Origin: Epiperipatus broadwayi
Lineage: Eukaryota; Onychophora; Udeonychophora; Euonychophora; Peripatidae
Length of the DNA stretch: 64,000 nucleotides
Assembly (NCBI GenBank): GCA_028023455.1
Contig: JAQFVV010000022.1
Location: forward strand, 11,119,100 to 11,183,099
Direction of reading: 5' to 3'
Shown: positions 1 to 11,579 of the stretch, in pieces
Position numbering within the stretch: position 1 is the stretch's first letter
How the letters are laid out: each line of letters begins with the position of its first letter
Program-made: the position numbers and the translations under genes
The notes under the pieces: generated by a model
What the model was told of the DNA's origin: nothing
The model's input: only the letters and a program-made list of their open reading frames with translations
Databases searched by the model: none

Positions 1-327
1 ACTACAAAACTATGAGAATGAAAACACAATATTTTCAATCTAAGCTCAATAGCTTATATAGTCATATGGGTCTGAACTGAGTTGAGCATCCATACATTTC
101 GCTGTCTTTGGCTCTTTAACAATTATAGCCACCACTATCCTATTAGGCAGGATTGGTGTTAAACCACTAAACATCACATGATCACCACACCATCTTTTAT
201 ACTAGCACATAATTGTTATAAAGCAAAACTCTCCATACAGTAGTGCCACCCTGTGCCAAACAGAGTAATCAATGGATGTCAGAAGGCTTGTGCATAAAAT
301 CCCTATCTAGTGCCTACTCATCCAATA

Positions 328-369
328 TCCCCAGACTAGTTTCTGTCTTGTGGCCTTCGTCAGTGAGGA
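328..369 (-). ncRNA. Hammerhead ribozyme motif, family A left arm
   Basis: Read on the minus strand: stem I TCCTCA pairs with TGGGGA (one G-U). The core is CUGACGA, which fits CUGANGA because position 7 is free. Stem II is GGCC..GAC (weakened by a change), then GAAA, then stem III from the self-complementary ACTAGT, then cleavage triplet GUC. The organisation is type I. The weakened stem II suggests a decayed copy. Confidence 0.6.
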
Positions 370-451
370 GCCTTGGATCTGAGAGCACTGCACCTGCTGG
401 AGGGTTGCATTAGATCCTAAGATCTAGATGCAGTGCTCCCAGATCCAAGGC

Positions 452-493
452 TCCTCACTGACCAAGGCCACAAGCCAGAAATTAGTCTGGGGA
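452..493 (+). ncRNA. Decayed hammerhead motif, family A right arm
   Basis: Stem I TCCTCA/TGGGGA is intact, but the core reads CTGACCA (G8 lost) and stem III reads ATTAGT. Stem II GGCC/GCC and GAAA are preserved. The lost G8 predicts an inactive copy. Confidence 0.5.
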
Positions 494-661
494 TATTGGA
501 TGAGTTAGGCACTAGATAGGGATTTTATGCACAAGCCTTCTGGCATCCATTGATTACTCTGGTTGGCACAGGGTGGCACTGCTGTATAGGGTTTTGCCTT
601 GCTTATAACAATTATGTGCTAGTATAAAGATTGTGATCATGTGATGTTTAGTGGTTCAACA

Positions 662-2540
662 TTTGTCAGATATGTAAATAAAATAAATTAAACAAGTACA
701 TGTTTTTCAATATAATTTGAAGAATTTCTTTTTTTATAAAATCTTTCAGAAAGAAAATAAATTAACTTATTTCTTTTTACAACGAAAAAATAAAATTATG
801 CAAATATATACATTTTTACTGAAGTTAAGAGTTATGTTTAACTTATATATATGGCACAGGTGGAAAGCTTTTTTTGTAAAAAAAAAAATAAAGATCTAAA
901 GATAGATTAATATTTTTGTTTTAAGTTATATAAAAGAAAATACAAATAAATGTTAATGAATTTCTATTTTAAGAATCATGTTTAATCTTAGTAAATGGAA
1001 ATGATTGTTTTATTAATTAAATGTAAAGCAAACTAGCCCTTGGGGCACTTAAATAATTGTAAGGCCTGATATGAGAATGAAATTAAAGATTGACCAATGG
1101 AAGCACCAAGCCACAGCATGACTCAGAATGGAAAACATCCAGATCTTAGGATCAGCGATGTTATGTTCAATGGAGAGGGTAATAAAAGTATAAAAGCCAA
1201 AATAATTGAATTCATTAGTTGTTATTGTTTCAATCTGACTAAGAATCTACATATGAACTGTAGCTGTATTGCAGACGCCACAATGTAGGAGTCTGCAATA
1301 GATCTAATTTTCTGTCATACACCAGCTGAGGCAACCTTCAAAATAATGATTACTAAATGGCAGCAAACAATGGACCGGTCTTCCCAGAAATATTAAATGG
1401 ACTTCGGTTGGATGAGTGTGACGCATCATGGACAAGACAGACTTCTCATGGAAAGTATGAACTCTTGTTTATTCAATATGAACTTTAACAAACTTTCAAT
1501 TAGTAATATAAAGTATGAACTCTTATCTGATTTAAAGAATTCTAAATCAGTTAATAATATTTATTTTTATGTATAAATTTGCTAATCTAATCATTTCCAT
1601 TTTTCTTTATTTATTTTTGTATTTATTAACTAAATTATTAAAATGTATTAAATTTAAGTTGGGTGTAGATGGCTGCATAGATTCATTAAGTTTGGGGTTA
1701 GTTCATTGGGGTTAATTTCAGACTATTTGTTTCATGGTTTGGTTGATGCCTGTTGAGGGATATATGGGTGCTTATATCAATGTAATGGGAAGCGTGTTAG
1801 CATACAGGGCAATGTGCCCAAATGAATGTTGACATCACGTTGCAATGGATGTGGATGTATTTTCCTACACCATTGATTTCCTTTTCACTCTGGATGTTTA
1901 TAGTTAAACAGCCATGACTGCAATCCACCATTACAGAGCATCTTTAATATATATATTTTCCAAATGATTTCCTTCGCCAGACACGCTCATTCCTGTACTA
2001 GATGGGGATCATTTCCTTTAAATAATGTCACGCTGCAGACACACATTCCTGTCAGCATGGTTTTATGCTGGCATCTTCATATTGCATTGGTTGCGTCTGT
2101 ATATCAGGAAGTGAGTGTTGGTTTGGCTATGAACTTTTAGCCTGAGGTTGAATGTTTTTTTTTGAATAGTTTTTAATTGCATAGTCTATGTAGTCCACAT
2201 TCTAAAATAAAAATATTATATAAATGTCCATCTGTGTGTACTTTCTAAAATAATTTAAATTTAAAATTAATAATAAAATCGAAATTTATTCCTCAAATTT
2301 ATATATGTGCATCAATAAATGTTTTTTGTGTGTTATTACTGACAGTGGCTTATTTTATTTTATTTTAATATTAAAAATATATTTTAAGAATTTAGATCTT
2401 TTTCTTTATTAAAATGTTTGAAGAATTTATTATAAATCTCTGTTTCTCCTTGAACTAGTGGCATGGGCTAACGGTCAATAAAATAAAAGTTGGATCTTTC
2501 ACAATGTGTATCTGCATACTATATAAATTTTCTAGGTTTG
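662..2540. other. AT-rich gene-free stretch
   Basis: No gene is supported. An open frame at 1097-1288 (63 codons, ATG start, slightly higher GC than its surroundings) resembles no family I recognise and has no clear splice sites. Homopolymer and AT-rich low-complexity sequence dominates the rest. Confidence 0.5.
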
Positions 2541-2775
2541 AATAGCCTAGGGACGCCCTGTACGGCAGATACGGTAAGAGTCAATTACAAATTTCCTGAC
2601 CGTTATAGTATATATGTTAATTTTTAACGGTGGTTTAAAGCTTATAACTGGGTTAGAGATAATCTCTAGTTTAATAAATGATTAGTGATAATCATTACTA
2701 TATTTATCAAGAGAGGATCTTGTCAAAGTTGTGGGTGGAGTAAGTTTGACATTTGTAAATCAAAATGTAACAATT
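2541..2775 (+). repeat. Family E dispersed repeat copy
   Basis: The stretch about 2640-2775 (TTAGAGATAATCTCTA, AATAAATGATTAG, GTCAAAGTTGTG, TAAATCAAA) reappears at 59.40-59.54 kb and inverted at 59.05-59.15 kb. It contains a short palindrome around AGAGATAATCTCT. Its class is unknown; no ORF is present. Confidence 0.5.
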
Positions 2776-4011
2776 TAATTCATATCTATTATATATGCTA
2801 AAAGTTTATTCTACAAGAAAAACATGTAATTTAATTATTATTACAATAATGATCATATTAGTGATGAGACTATATATAAAATTGTCTCAATATATATATA
2901 TATATCAAATTAGAAAGGTATTTTTTCATCACTTGTAATGTTAGTATTAAATCTCAAACCAGACTACTGCAATCTAATTTTATGGGATAATTATATAATG
3001 TTTGAAGCTATTACATTTATTGTATAGAGTATGTGTTTGTCATACTAGCACAATAACTAAACAGATGTTTTGTTGTTTGACGAAATATGTCATACGAGAT
3101 TCTTTTTTTGTTTTTTTGCATTACTTATCTGATTAGGTTTGTTCAGATTTAGTTACAAGATTGAGTTTATATTTAATGCATGCTATAAATTTCAGTATTG
3201 ATTATATAGATACAATAATATTTTTTAAGTTGATAATTTTGATAATTGCAAAGTTAAAATGTTTGATTTATAGCAAGTGATAGGTTGTTTTCCTTTTAAA
3301 CCATGAAGGAAATGATGAGAACGTAATGCACTACAGTTTGCCAAGTCGCAATCTGTGATTATAGTATGACATGAATTTAGAACCTAATTTAACCTTGATC
3401 AATTAAGAATAATCAGAAAAAGAGTCGCAAAGAGTAAAAGAAGCTTTATAGCAGATACTATTAAAATCGGGAGATATTATGAATTACAAATTTATTAAGA
3501 AATATGGTCTAATATTTTGCAAAAGCAATTGAAGAAAAAATTGAATAATTGCTGCAGAATAATAAAAAGGAATCACTTTGGGTGAGAAAGAATTAGATTG
3601 TTGGTTAAATTCATCTTCAAAGGCATATTTTAGAGATTGTTTAGGAAAAAGATTACACAATTTTTTTGGCATAAACCATATTGTCATGTGTTCAATAATC
3701 AAATTATATTAACCTAATAGTATTTTTTATGATCGTTCTTACATACTATTTTAAACACAAATTGCTGTATACTTTTTCATTTCTCATTTTATTAAACCAA
3801 AGTTTCTGAAGCTTGCCATTTTTTTATGTACTAGATTATTAGATAAATTTTGTAATACATTTCAGTCTTTAGATTAATTAACCTGCTTAATTAAAGTCAT
3901 TCCTTATTTCATCTATATGTAATTCTTTTTATGTATTTATTTTCCTATATGATTATCATCTGTTTGTGCCAAAATTTTATTATTAAATTGAAATATTAAT
4001 ATAATTTGTAA
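2776..4011. other. AT-rich gene-free stretch
   Basis: It includes an (AT) run near 2890-2905. A short minus-strand frame at 3484-3702 has biased low-complexity composition and no family resemblance. Nothing else is recognised. Confidence 0.5.
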
Positions 4012-4072
4012 ATAAATAAACAAACTCCTTTTTAAAACTTGCTTTTTATATGACTATTATCATCAATAAAAA

Positions 4073-4111
4073 ATCCAACGTTTCGACTATTTTATATAGT
4101 CTTTTTCAAGG
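4073..4111 (-). ncRNA. Hammerhead-like motif, PLE-1 left 3' end
   Basis: On the minus strand: CTTGAAAAA, then a 6-bp stem GACTAT/ATAGTC, then GAAA, then the palindrome AACGTT overlapping the GAAA. If the T before TGA is position 3, the core is UUGAAAA, that is C3U with G8A. One extra purine lies before stem II. Activity is uncertain. Confidence 0.45.
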
Positions 4112-4399
4112 CACATTAAAATAAAATAAAATATACATATAATAACAAATATCACATATTCCAAAAAATATTAAATTAAAAATTACAAAATATATTCATG
4201 ACCAAAAATTTGCCTTATCTCACTCCCCTTTCTTATTGCAAACAATCACAACTTAAACACAAACAATTTCCTTTAAAACATTCAGTTAAAAACCTATTAT
4301 TTCTTTTCTCCTTTTCCATTAACATCCTATTTAATTCTGGTTTTATTTCATTAATGTGCATACCTTTATCATCCTTTCATTGTATGACTTAATACATTC

Positions 4400-4989
4400 C
4401 AAAGGCTTTATTTCAAAATCCTCATGCTTAAATTTATTCATGTGAATGTAAACAGCAGAATTTTTATCACCTAAATGCTGTTTTAATCTAGTTTTCAATT
4501 TATTCTTACTAGCCCAACATATGTCATTTCTACATTCTTTCTAAAACAATTCAAACATTTTATCAAATAAACTGAATTCATAATCTCTAACCTATTATAG
4601 TCCCCATTATTATTAATTAAATAATTTAAACTTGCTTCCTTTTTATAAACTGGACAAATTGAAACATTATATTTCCTATTAATCATTTTAACTAATTTCT
4701 TAACTTTAATAAATAAATCTTTAGATATATTAAAACCAACATAAATAACTTTTTCTCTATTTCTATCCCTATCTAATCCCATTCTATTTCTTATTTTATT
4801 TATATTAGAAAATAAATGGTCAACTACACCCCTAGGATAATCATTCATAAAACATTCATTCTTAATAATATCAACCTCATTCCCAAACAAATTACTATTT
4901 GAACATAACTTAATTGCCCTAATAATTTTATTATTAACAATATTAATTTTACTATGATTATCAATATCTGAAAACCAATTATTTGACAA
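4400..4989 (-). pseudogene. PLE reverse transcriptase C-end plus GIY-YIG domain, 5'-truncated
   Basis: An open frame covers 4495-4989. The first third resembles the end of a PLE reverse transcriptase (conserved RAIKLCSN region and NDYP). A basic linker follows, then the start of a GIY-YIG endonuclease fold (VYLIKC ... TYVG). A one-base shift after the TYVG segment ends the frame. The downstream part, which in the plus-strand arm reads KLKTRLKQH, continues in another frame. The product would act in target-primed insertion, but this copy lacks the RT fingers and palm and is not functional. Confidence 0.75.
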
Positions 4990-5003
4990 TCCAAAACATG
5001 TTT

Positions 5004-5559
5004 TTTTCTAATATAAATAAAATAAGAAATAAATTGGGATTAGATAGGGATAGGAATAGAGAAAAAGTTATTTATGTTGGTTTTAATATATCTAAAGATT
5101 TATTTATTAAAGTTAAGAAATTAGTTAAAATGATTAATAAGAAATATAATGTTTCAATTTGTCCAGATATAAAAAGGAAGCAAGTTTAAATTATTTAATT
5201 AATAATAATGGGGACTATAATAGGTTAGAGATTATGAATTCAGTTTATTTGATAAAATGTTTGGATTGTTTTAGAAAGAATGTAGAAATGACATATGTTG
5301 GGCTAGTAAGAATAAATTGAAAACTAGATTAAAACAGCATTTAGGTGATAAAAATTCTGCTGTTTACATTCACATGAATAAATTTAAGCATGAGGATTTT
5401 GAAATAAAGCCTTTGGAATGTATTAAGTCATACAATGAAAGGATGATAAAGGAAAGTATGCACATTAATGAAATAAAACCAGAATTAAATAGGATGTTAA
5501 TGGAAAGGAGAAAAGAAAATAATAGTTTTTTAATTGAATGTTTTAAAGGATATATATAG
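5004..5559 (+). pseudogene. PLE GIY-YIG domain fragment, plus-strand arm
   Basis: This is the mirror of the 4400-4989 copy. Open pieces lie at 4983-5189 and 5317-5559. The second piece holds the C-terminal half of the GIY-YIG region (KLKTRLKQH, then a histidine- and lysine-rich stretch ending ELNRM). It has its own extra frameshift near 5165 as well as the lesion shared with the left arm. Function in the family: endonuclease of Penelope-like retroelements. This copy is broken. Confidence 0.75.
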
Positions 5560-5736
5560 ATTTTTTTTTTTAAAAAAGGAAATTGTTTGTGTTTAAGTTG
5601 TGATTGTTTGCAATAGGAAAGGGGAGTGAGATAAGGTAAATTTTTGGTTGTGAATATATTTTGTAATTTTTAATTTAATATTTTTTGGAATGTGTGATAT
5701 TTGTTATTATATATATTTTATTTTATTTTAGTGTGC

Positions 5737-5770
5737 CTTGAAAAAGACTATATAAAATAGTCGAAACAGA
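5737..5770 (+). ncRNA. Hammerhead-like motif, PLE-1 right 3' end
   Basis: This copies the left motif: CTTGAAAAA, stem GACTAT/ATAGTC, GAAA. The stem III palindrome is mutated (ACAG). Confidence 0.4.
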
Positions 5771-5838
5771 TTTTTTATTGATGATTATAGTCACATAAAA
5801 AGCAAGTTTTAAAAAGGAGTTCATTTGTTTATTTATAT

Positions 5839-7560
5839 ATTGGATATTTATGAACTATTTTGGAAAGAAGTGAGAATAATGCATGTATATAACATATGCG
5901 TATTTACATATTTAAAATATAATAGTTTCTTTTTTTCTCTCGTCTTAAAAATATAACCTAAATATATATATAAGTAATTCTGCACGGTACTCTTATTGCT
6001 CGCCCAGCATATTTATGGATGTCAATTTCTGACTCCAAGCGCCAATCCTATCTACAAGTAAATAAGAATTATGCTGGGAGAGATCGAGTATCAATTTTGA
6101 ACAGACAGAGCTACCTCTAACTAGCTCGCTCAGGGCGGGTGGTTATTAGCCGTGGTAAGACATGGGGGGAGCAAATGCGCACATAGACGCATAAACGATT
6201 CTCTGAATATATTATTTTTTTTTGTTTTTACCACTACTCTTTAACTCTACGATACAATCTAAATTTAAAGAAATCAACACTGAATGCACACACTCGTACT
6301 TAAAACAAAGATTTAATAATCATTAATGTAAAAATAACAAAATCCCATAATAATTATTTATTGGCTTGTGCTCCAATATTTGAATATAATGCATGCAAAC
6401 ACATATACTGCATAGATACATAAATATAATAAAAAAACAAATAAATCATAGAATACAAAACAAATGAAATAAGTCATTATTTAGTCTATTCATCCATATA
6501 ACTACGTTTGACAGTATATCAAAGATTTCTTTTTTCTTTCTTTTAGCCTTTACGCTTTATTATTTTATTGGAAATAAATTCGTATTTACGAGGTGAATAG
6601 CATTTAAGAAATTGCTCGTATTACCTTGATTTTTCCCTTAGGGGTGTAGATGAATGGCAATATTTGTTTGCTTGATACTGCGGCATGGTGAATATGCGCC
6701 TTTCTGGTAAGTGTCTCTCCGTCGATTCCTCAATGCAAGATCATTATCATTCGGTGAAGGTCATTCTGCTTATGGTTTAGAAGGGGCTTCGTTCCTATGT
6801 AGATGGCATCGGTAATATCTCCGCAGGATGGCTGGCAGAGCCCGGCCCGTTTTGGTCCTTACCCCAGCCTATTCATGGCTGATGATTATATATAATTTTT
6901 AAGCTTATATTTTTGCGATCCTGCTAGTAGAATTAATAATTCTAGAATGCCTACTAAAGTCCGACTCTAAAATCTCGTTAATTAATCCCCATTGTTCTTT
7001 TTTCATTTTTTTCTTTCTTTTTTTTTCTTTCAAACGAAACCACGTGGTATTCTTAGCTTTGCAAAAACCTTTTAGCAACTTTTTTCTTGACGTTTAAGAA
7101 TTTTAATCAACATCTCGAAAATCCACGTTCGTTGTCTTTTACTCCTAACATTTCCCTTTTAATTAAAATAACTTTTATCTATCAAGATAACAATCTATAC
7201 ATTTTTGATTCTTTTCTTACATTTAACATATCTTTTTAACAATTCTGTACTCCGTCTTCCATCTTGAAAATAAAACTTGGCTATGTAATTTTTCTTCTTT
7301 TAGTGAATTTATTACACTTATTCACCCATACAGCAATATAAATACACGTGCTTCTAAACAAAATACAAGAGCACAAATCCTATAACCCCCTCCCTCTTCT
7401 GTTTTAATCTATTTTTTTTTCCCCATTTGAGACATACACACACACGAAAAAAAAGAGAAAGAATTGAATTTATTATCGATTCTGATTAAATATATATGCA
7501 TGCCCATATACTACCTTACTTTAGAACAGGGTTTGAACCCAGCCCTGTTATAATGAGTGC
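5839..7560. other. Gene-free stretch with two GC-richer patches
   Basis: Patch 1 (about 5985-6195) contains an inverted repeat CCCAGCATA/TATGCTGGG and a G-rich run. Patch 2 (about 6640-6890) is close to half G+C, has no long ORF, and contains a consensus-like splice donor CTGGTAAGTG at about 6704-6713. It could be a non-coding or 5' UTR exon, or an unrecognised repeat. The rest is AT-rich. Confidence 0.4.
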
Positions 7561-8870
7561 ACTTTGTTTTCTGCATAGGAGAATGTTTTTGATGTGATAT
7601 TTGAGCTGGTGTTGAAATGCTCTGAATTTATTTATTTATTGTTAATTTTGAGATATTTTTTATGCTTGTAAAATTTTACAAATAGTTTACAAAAATACTT
7701 ATTAGTAACTCATATGCCAGACTATTTTTAAAATTAATGATAAATTTAAAAACAGATTTAAATATATATATATAAAAGAATTTTATTTAAATAGGGTCAA
7801 TAATAAAAGAACTTTATTAAGGAATTTATTTAGTTTTACAAGTATATGATGTAAAGTGCACAAGTCAAAAAAATAATAATAAAGCATTATTTTTTGAAAC
7901 TATACACACGATTTAATGTGTATTTTTTTTATTCATCTTGGTCTGGATTCAAGAGCACTTCTTTTGGTTTTTTGGCTTTTTTCGAAGGTTTTAATAAAAA
8001 TTGCTTGGGTTGGACAAACCGTTTGGGCTTTTTAAAATTCTAAATCATCTTTTATATTAGCAAATCCATTATTATTCATGAAGAAAGTTTCAGTTTCATC
8101 AGTCATAATACATTACTGCAAGAAATGCATAAATTACTATTAACGTATATATTGATATATCATGATTTCCCAATTCTTTAATTATAATATTATATAACAT
8201 ATTACTTAAATATAGATTATATATACAAATACTCTATTTAAGAGCAAAGTTTTATTAACAATAAAAATATTGTAGTGCTTAGCATGCTTTCAACAGATAA
8301 TTGCCATAAACATAGCAACGCATGTAACAGAGATGGGGGAATAAAACCCAACCCCTAGAGACCTGAACGGCCATTTTGAATCTCCCAGAAAAAATTACAG
8401 GACATACAATTTTAAATGAAATGTCTAATTTATTACAATAAATAACAAATATATATACATTTTTAGAAAGTGCAAATATGAAAGAATGTAATGAAGCTGA
8501 TAAAATAGTCATTACCACAAAAAAATAATTAAAAAAAGGAGATTTTTCACATTTTTAAATATCTTTATTTTTACATTGGTTCACAAACTCTCAATTTTGA
8601 AAGATGTAGCCTAAAATGACAATTTCATAGACAGCTTCATCACATTCGTCATAAAATGCAGAAAAAAATAATATATAACATGACCTACCTGAGTTACAGA
8701 TTGTTGGTGTAATGTGGCAAAAGGTGACCATTTCAATTTCGTTTTTCTGCTTGACACTCTGTATGTTCTATTTTTGCAAGCAGTTGTTTTTCTAGGCCCT
8801 CTATGCGGGATATCTATTAGAAATGCAAGGTTTTAGTGAGGATCAAAAAAAAAATAACAGTAATAACTTT
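7561..8870. other. AT-rich gene-free stretch
   Basis: No ORF resembles a known protein. A short minus-strand frame at 8279-8518 is unremarkable. No transposon end was recognised, although I looked for a piggyBac left terminus here. Confidence 0.5.
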
Positions 8871-10975
8871 AGTAAATTCTAAGTTATGGGGGTAAAAAAT
8901 AATGACTATATTATTGAAAAATCAGGGGTGGGGCGAGATAAATTATGCATTATTTCATGGCAAATCATAATTGCCAAATATGCAAATAAATAATTTAAAA
9001 ATTTGTTTCTAAAATAAAATGAATAACAACATAGTAAATTCTAAGTTATGGGGGTAAAAATAATGACTATATTATTGAAAAATCAGGGGTGGGGCGAGAT
9101 AAATTATGCATTATTTCATGGCAAATCATAATTGCCAAATATGCAAATAAATAATTTAAAAATTTGTTTCTAAAATAAAATGAATAACAACATAGTAAAT
9201 TCTAAGTTATGGGGGTAAAAAATAATGACTATATTATTGAAAAATCAGGGGTGGGGCGAGATAAATTATGCATTATTTCATGGCAAACCATAATTGCCAA
9301 ATATGCAAATAAATAATTTAAAAATTTGTTTCTAAAATAAAATGAATAACAACATAGTAAATTCTAAGTTATGGGGGTAAAAAATAATGACTATATTATT
9401 GAAAAATCAGGGGTGGGGCGAGATAAATTATGCATTATTTCATGGCAAATCATAATTGCCAAATACGCAAATAAATAATTTAAAAATTTGTTTCTAAAAT
9501 AAAATGAATAACAACATAGTAAATTCTAAGTTATGGGGATAAAAAATAATGACTATATTATTGAAAAATCAGGGGTGGGGCGAGATAAATTATGCATTAT
9601 TTCATGGCAAACCATAATTGCCAAATATGCAAATAAATAATTTAAAAATTTGTTTCTAAAATAAAATGAATAACAACATAGTAAATTCTAAGTTATGGGG
9701 ATAAAAAATAATGACTATATTATTGAAAAATCAGGGGTGGGGCGAGATAAATTATGCATTATTTCATGGCAAACCATAATTGCCAAATATGCAAATAAAT
9801 AATTTAAAAATTTGTTTCTAAAATAAAATGAATAACAACATAGTAAATTCTAAGTTATGGGGGTAAAAAATAATGACTATATTATTGAAAAATCAGGGGT
9901 GGGGCGAGATAAATTATGCATTATTTCATGGCAAATCATAATTGCCAAATATGCAAATAAATAATTTAAAAATTTGTTTCTAAAATAAAATGAATAACAA
10001 CATAGTAAATTCTAAGTTATGGGGGTAAAAAATAATGACTATATTATTGAAAAATCAGGGGTGGGGCGAGATAAATTATGCATTATTTCATGGCAAACCA
10101 TAATTGCCAAATATGCAAATAAATAATTTAAAAATTTGTTTCTAAAATAAAATGAATAACAACATAGTAAATTCTAAGTTATGGGGGTAAAAAATAATGA
10201 CTATATTATTGAAAAATCAGGGGTGGGGCGAGATAAATTATGCATTATTTCATGGCAAACCATAATTGCCAAATATGCAAATAAATAATTTAAAAATTTG
10301 TTTCTAAAATAAAATGAATAACAACATAGTAAATTCTAAGTTATGGGGGTAAAAAATAATGACTATATTATTGAAAAATCAGGGGTGGGGCGAGATAAAT
10401 TATGCATTATTTCATGGCAAATCATAATTGCCAAATATGCAAATAAATAATTTAAAAATTTGTTTCTAAAATAAAATGAATAACAACATAGTAAATTCTA
10501 AGTTATGGGGGTAAAAAATAATGACTATATTATTGAAAAATCAGGGGTGGGGCGAGATAAATTATGCATTATTTCATGGCAAACCATAATTGCCAAATAT
10601 GCAAATAAATAATTTAAAAATTTGTTTCTAAAATAAAATGAATAACAACATAGTAAATTCTAAGTTATGGGGGTAAAAAATAATGACTATATTATTGAAA
10701 AATCAGGGGTGGGGCGAGATAAATTATGCATTATTTCATGGCAAACCATAATTGCCAAATATGCAAATAAATAATTTAAAAATTTGTTTCTAAAATAAAA
10801 TGAATAACAACATAGTAAATTCCAAGTTATGGGGGTAAAAAATAATGACTATATTATTGAAAAATCAGGGGTGGGGCGAGATAAATTATGCATTATTTCA
10901 TGGCAAACCATAATTGCCAAATATGCAAATAAATAATTTAAAAATTTGTTTCTAAAATAAAATGAATAAAAACAT
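8871..10975 (+). repeat. Satellite: 13 tandem copies of a 162-bp unit
   Basis: Unit starts fall at 8871, 9033, 9194, 9356, 9518, 9680, 9842, 10004, 10166, 10328, 10490, 10652 and 10814. The second unit is 161 bp; all others are 162. Copies are almost identical. Variable sites include GGCAAAT/GGCAAAC, GGGGGT/GGGGAT (copies 5 and 6) and a CAAATACGC variant in copy 4. Each unit carries one ATGCAAAT octamer, except copy 4. The GGCAAAT/C site runs T-C-C three times over copies 4-12, suggesting a 486-bp higher-order unit. No coding frame is present. Confidence 0.95.
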
Positions 10976-11579
10976 AGTAAATAAAATAAAATAAATAATC
11001 AAAAGGAATTACAAGCAATTATTATATATGAGTGGGAGATGATGATGACTGTTGATTCAGCATTGTGAGGTATTTATTTTTTTCACCTTGTTAGTTTCAC
11101 AGAACAGAGTGGATAGTTTGAAGACAGTTTGCAAATTGTTGAAAATATAAATGCATGAGCAAAATCAATTTCAAAATAACTGATGATGATGATGATGTGG
11201 AGCAACTAGTGATGATACATACATAAAAGTGCAGTGTGACTACAAATCTGCAACAAATGAATATATAATCTTACTATAATCATACAATAAATGTACAATA
11301 ATATAAATAAAATCACAATATATTTTACCTAATGGAGAACCAAGTGGAGATATGGTTCTTGTTCAACACATAAAGCAGGGTGGCTTGAATTGGAAGAGCT
11401 GAATCATGTGACTACAAAATTACAACAAAATATATAGTTACTATAATCATCAAAATAATAAACAGCAATATAAATAAAATCATGTTATATCTTACCTATG
11501 AGAAAACCAGAAATGATGTGATTATGATTATGATCCTGTATGTGTGCCATAGGTGTTGCAGCTGTGTAGGATAGAAGAT
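10976..11579. other. Gene-free flank between satellite and transposase
   Basis: It holds two loosely repeated pieces (near 11230-11330 and 11400-11500: GTGACTACAAA, ATATAAATAAAATCA, ATNTTTTACCTA). These are probably 3' non-coding parts of the piggyBac element. No terminal inverted repeat was identified. Confidence 0.45.

Larger units (their letters stand above)
1..661. repeat. Family A retrozyme-like repeat: monomer tail plus head-to-head inverted pair
   Basis: Bases 1-160 are the end of one minus-strand monomer. A second minus-strand copy starts near 162 and runs to about 395, where it meets a plus-strand copy (396-661) head to head. The arms match through the segments around TCACATGATCAC, the TTTTATGCA/TGCATAAAA segment and the CTAGT segment. 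The same sequence recurs at 24.3, 30.1 and 31.5-32.5 kb, and a scrap at 21.2 kb. Both arms carry a hammerhead-like motif. There is no coding capacity. The monomer period, measured at 31.5 kb, is 457 bp. Confidence 0.8.
4012..5838. mobile_element. Penelope-like element pair, head to head (PLE-1)
   Basis: Two 5'-truncated copies of one PLE lie back to back. The left copy is on the minus strand (3' end near 4012) and the right copy on the plus strand (3' end near 5838). Their truncated 5' ends face each other at about 4985-5003. The left copy is about 170 bp longer at its 5' side. The arms are long near-perfect inverted repeats with scattered substitutions. Both 3' ends carry a hairpin followed by CGAAAC. 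Both copies share the same frameshift ahead of the GIY-YIG tail, so both come from one already damaged source or from one duplicated copy. Confidence 0.8.

Noticed and set aside
1-661. CRISPR-like or palindromic phage element in the inverted repeats
   Set aside because: No spacer-repeat pattern. The arms are two copies of a dispersed animal repeat in opposite orientation.
8341-8372. CCCTAGAGACCTGAACGG as the missing left piggyBac end
   Set aside because: Partial similarity to the right end, but no TTAA beside it and several mismatches.
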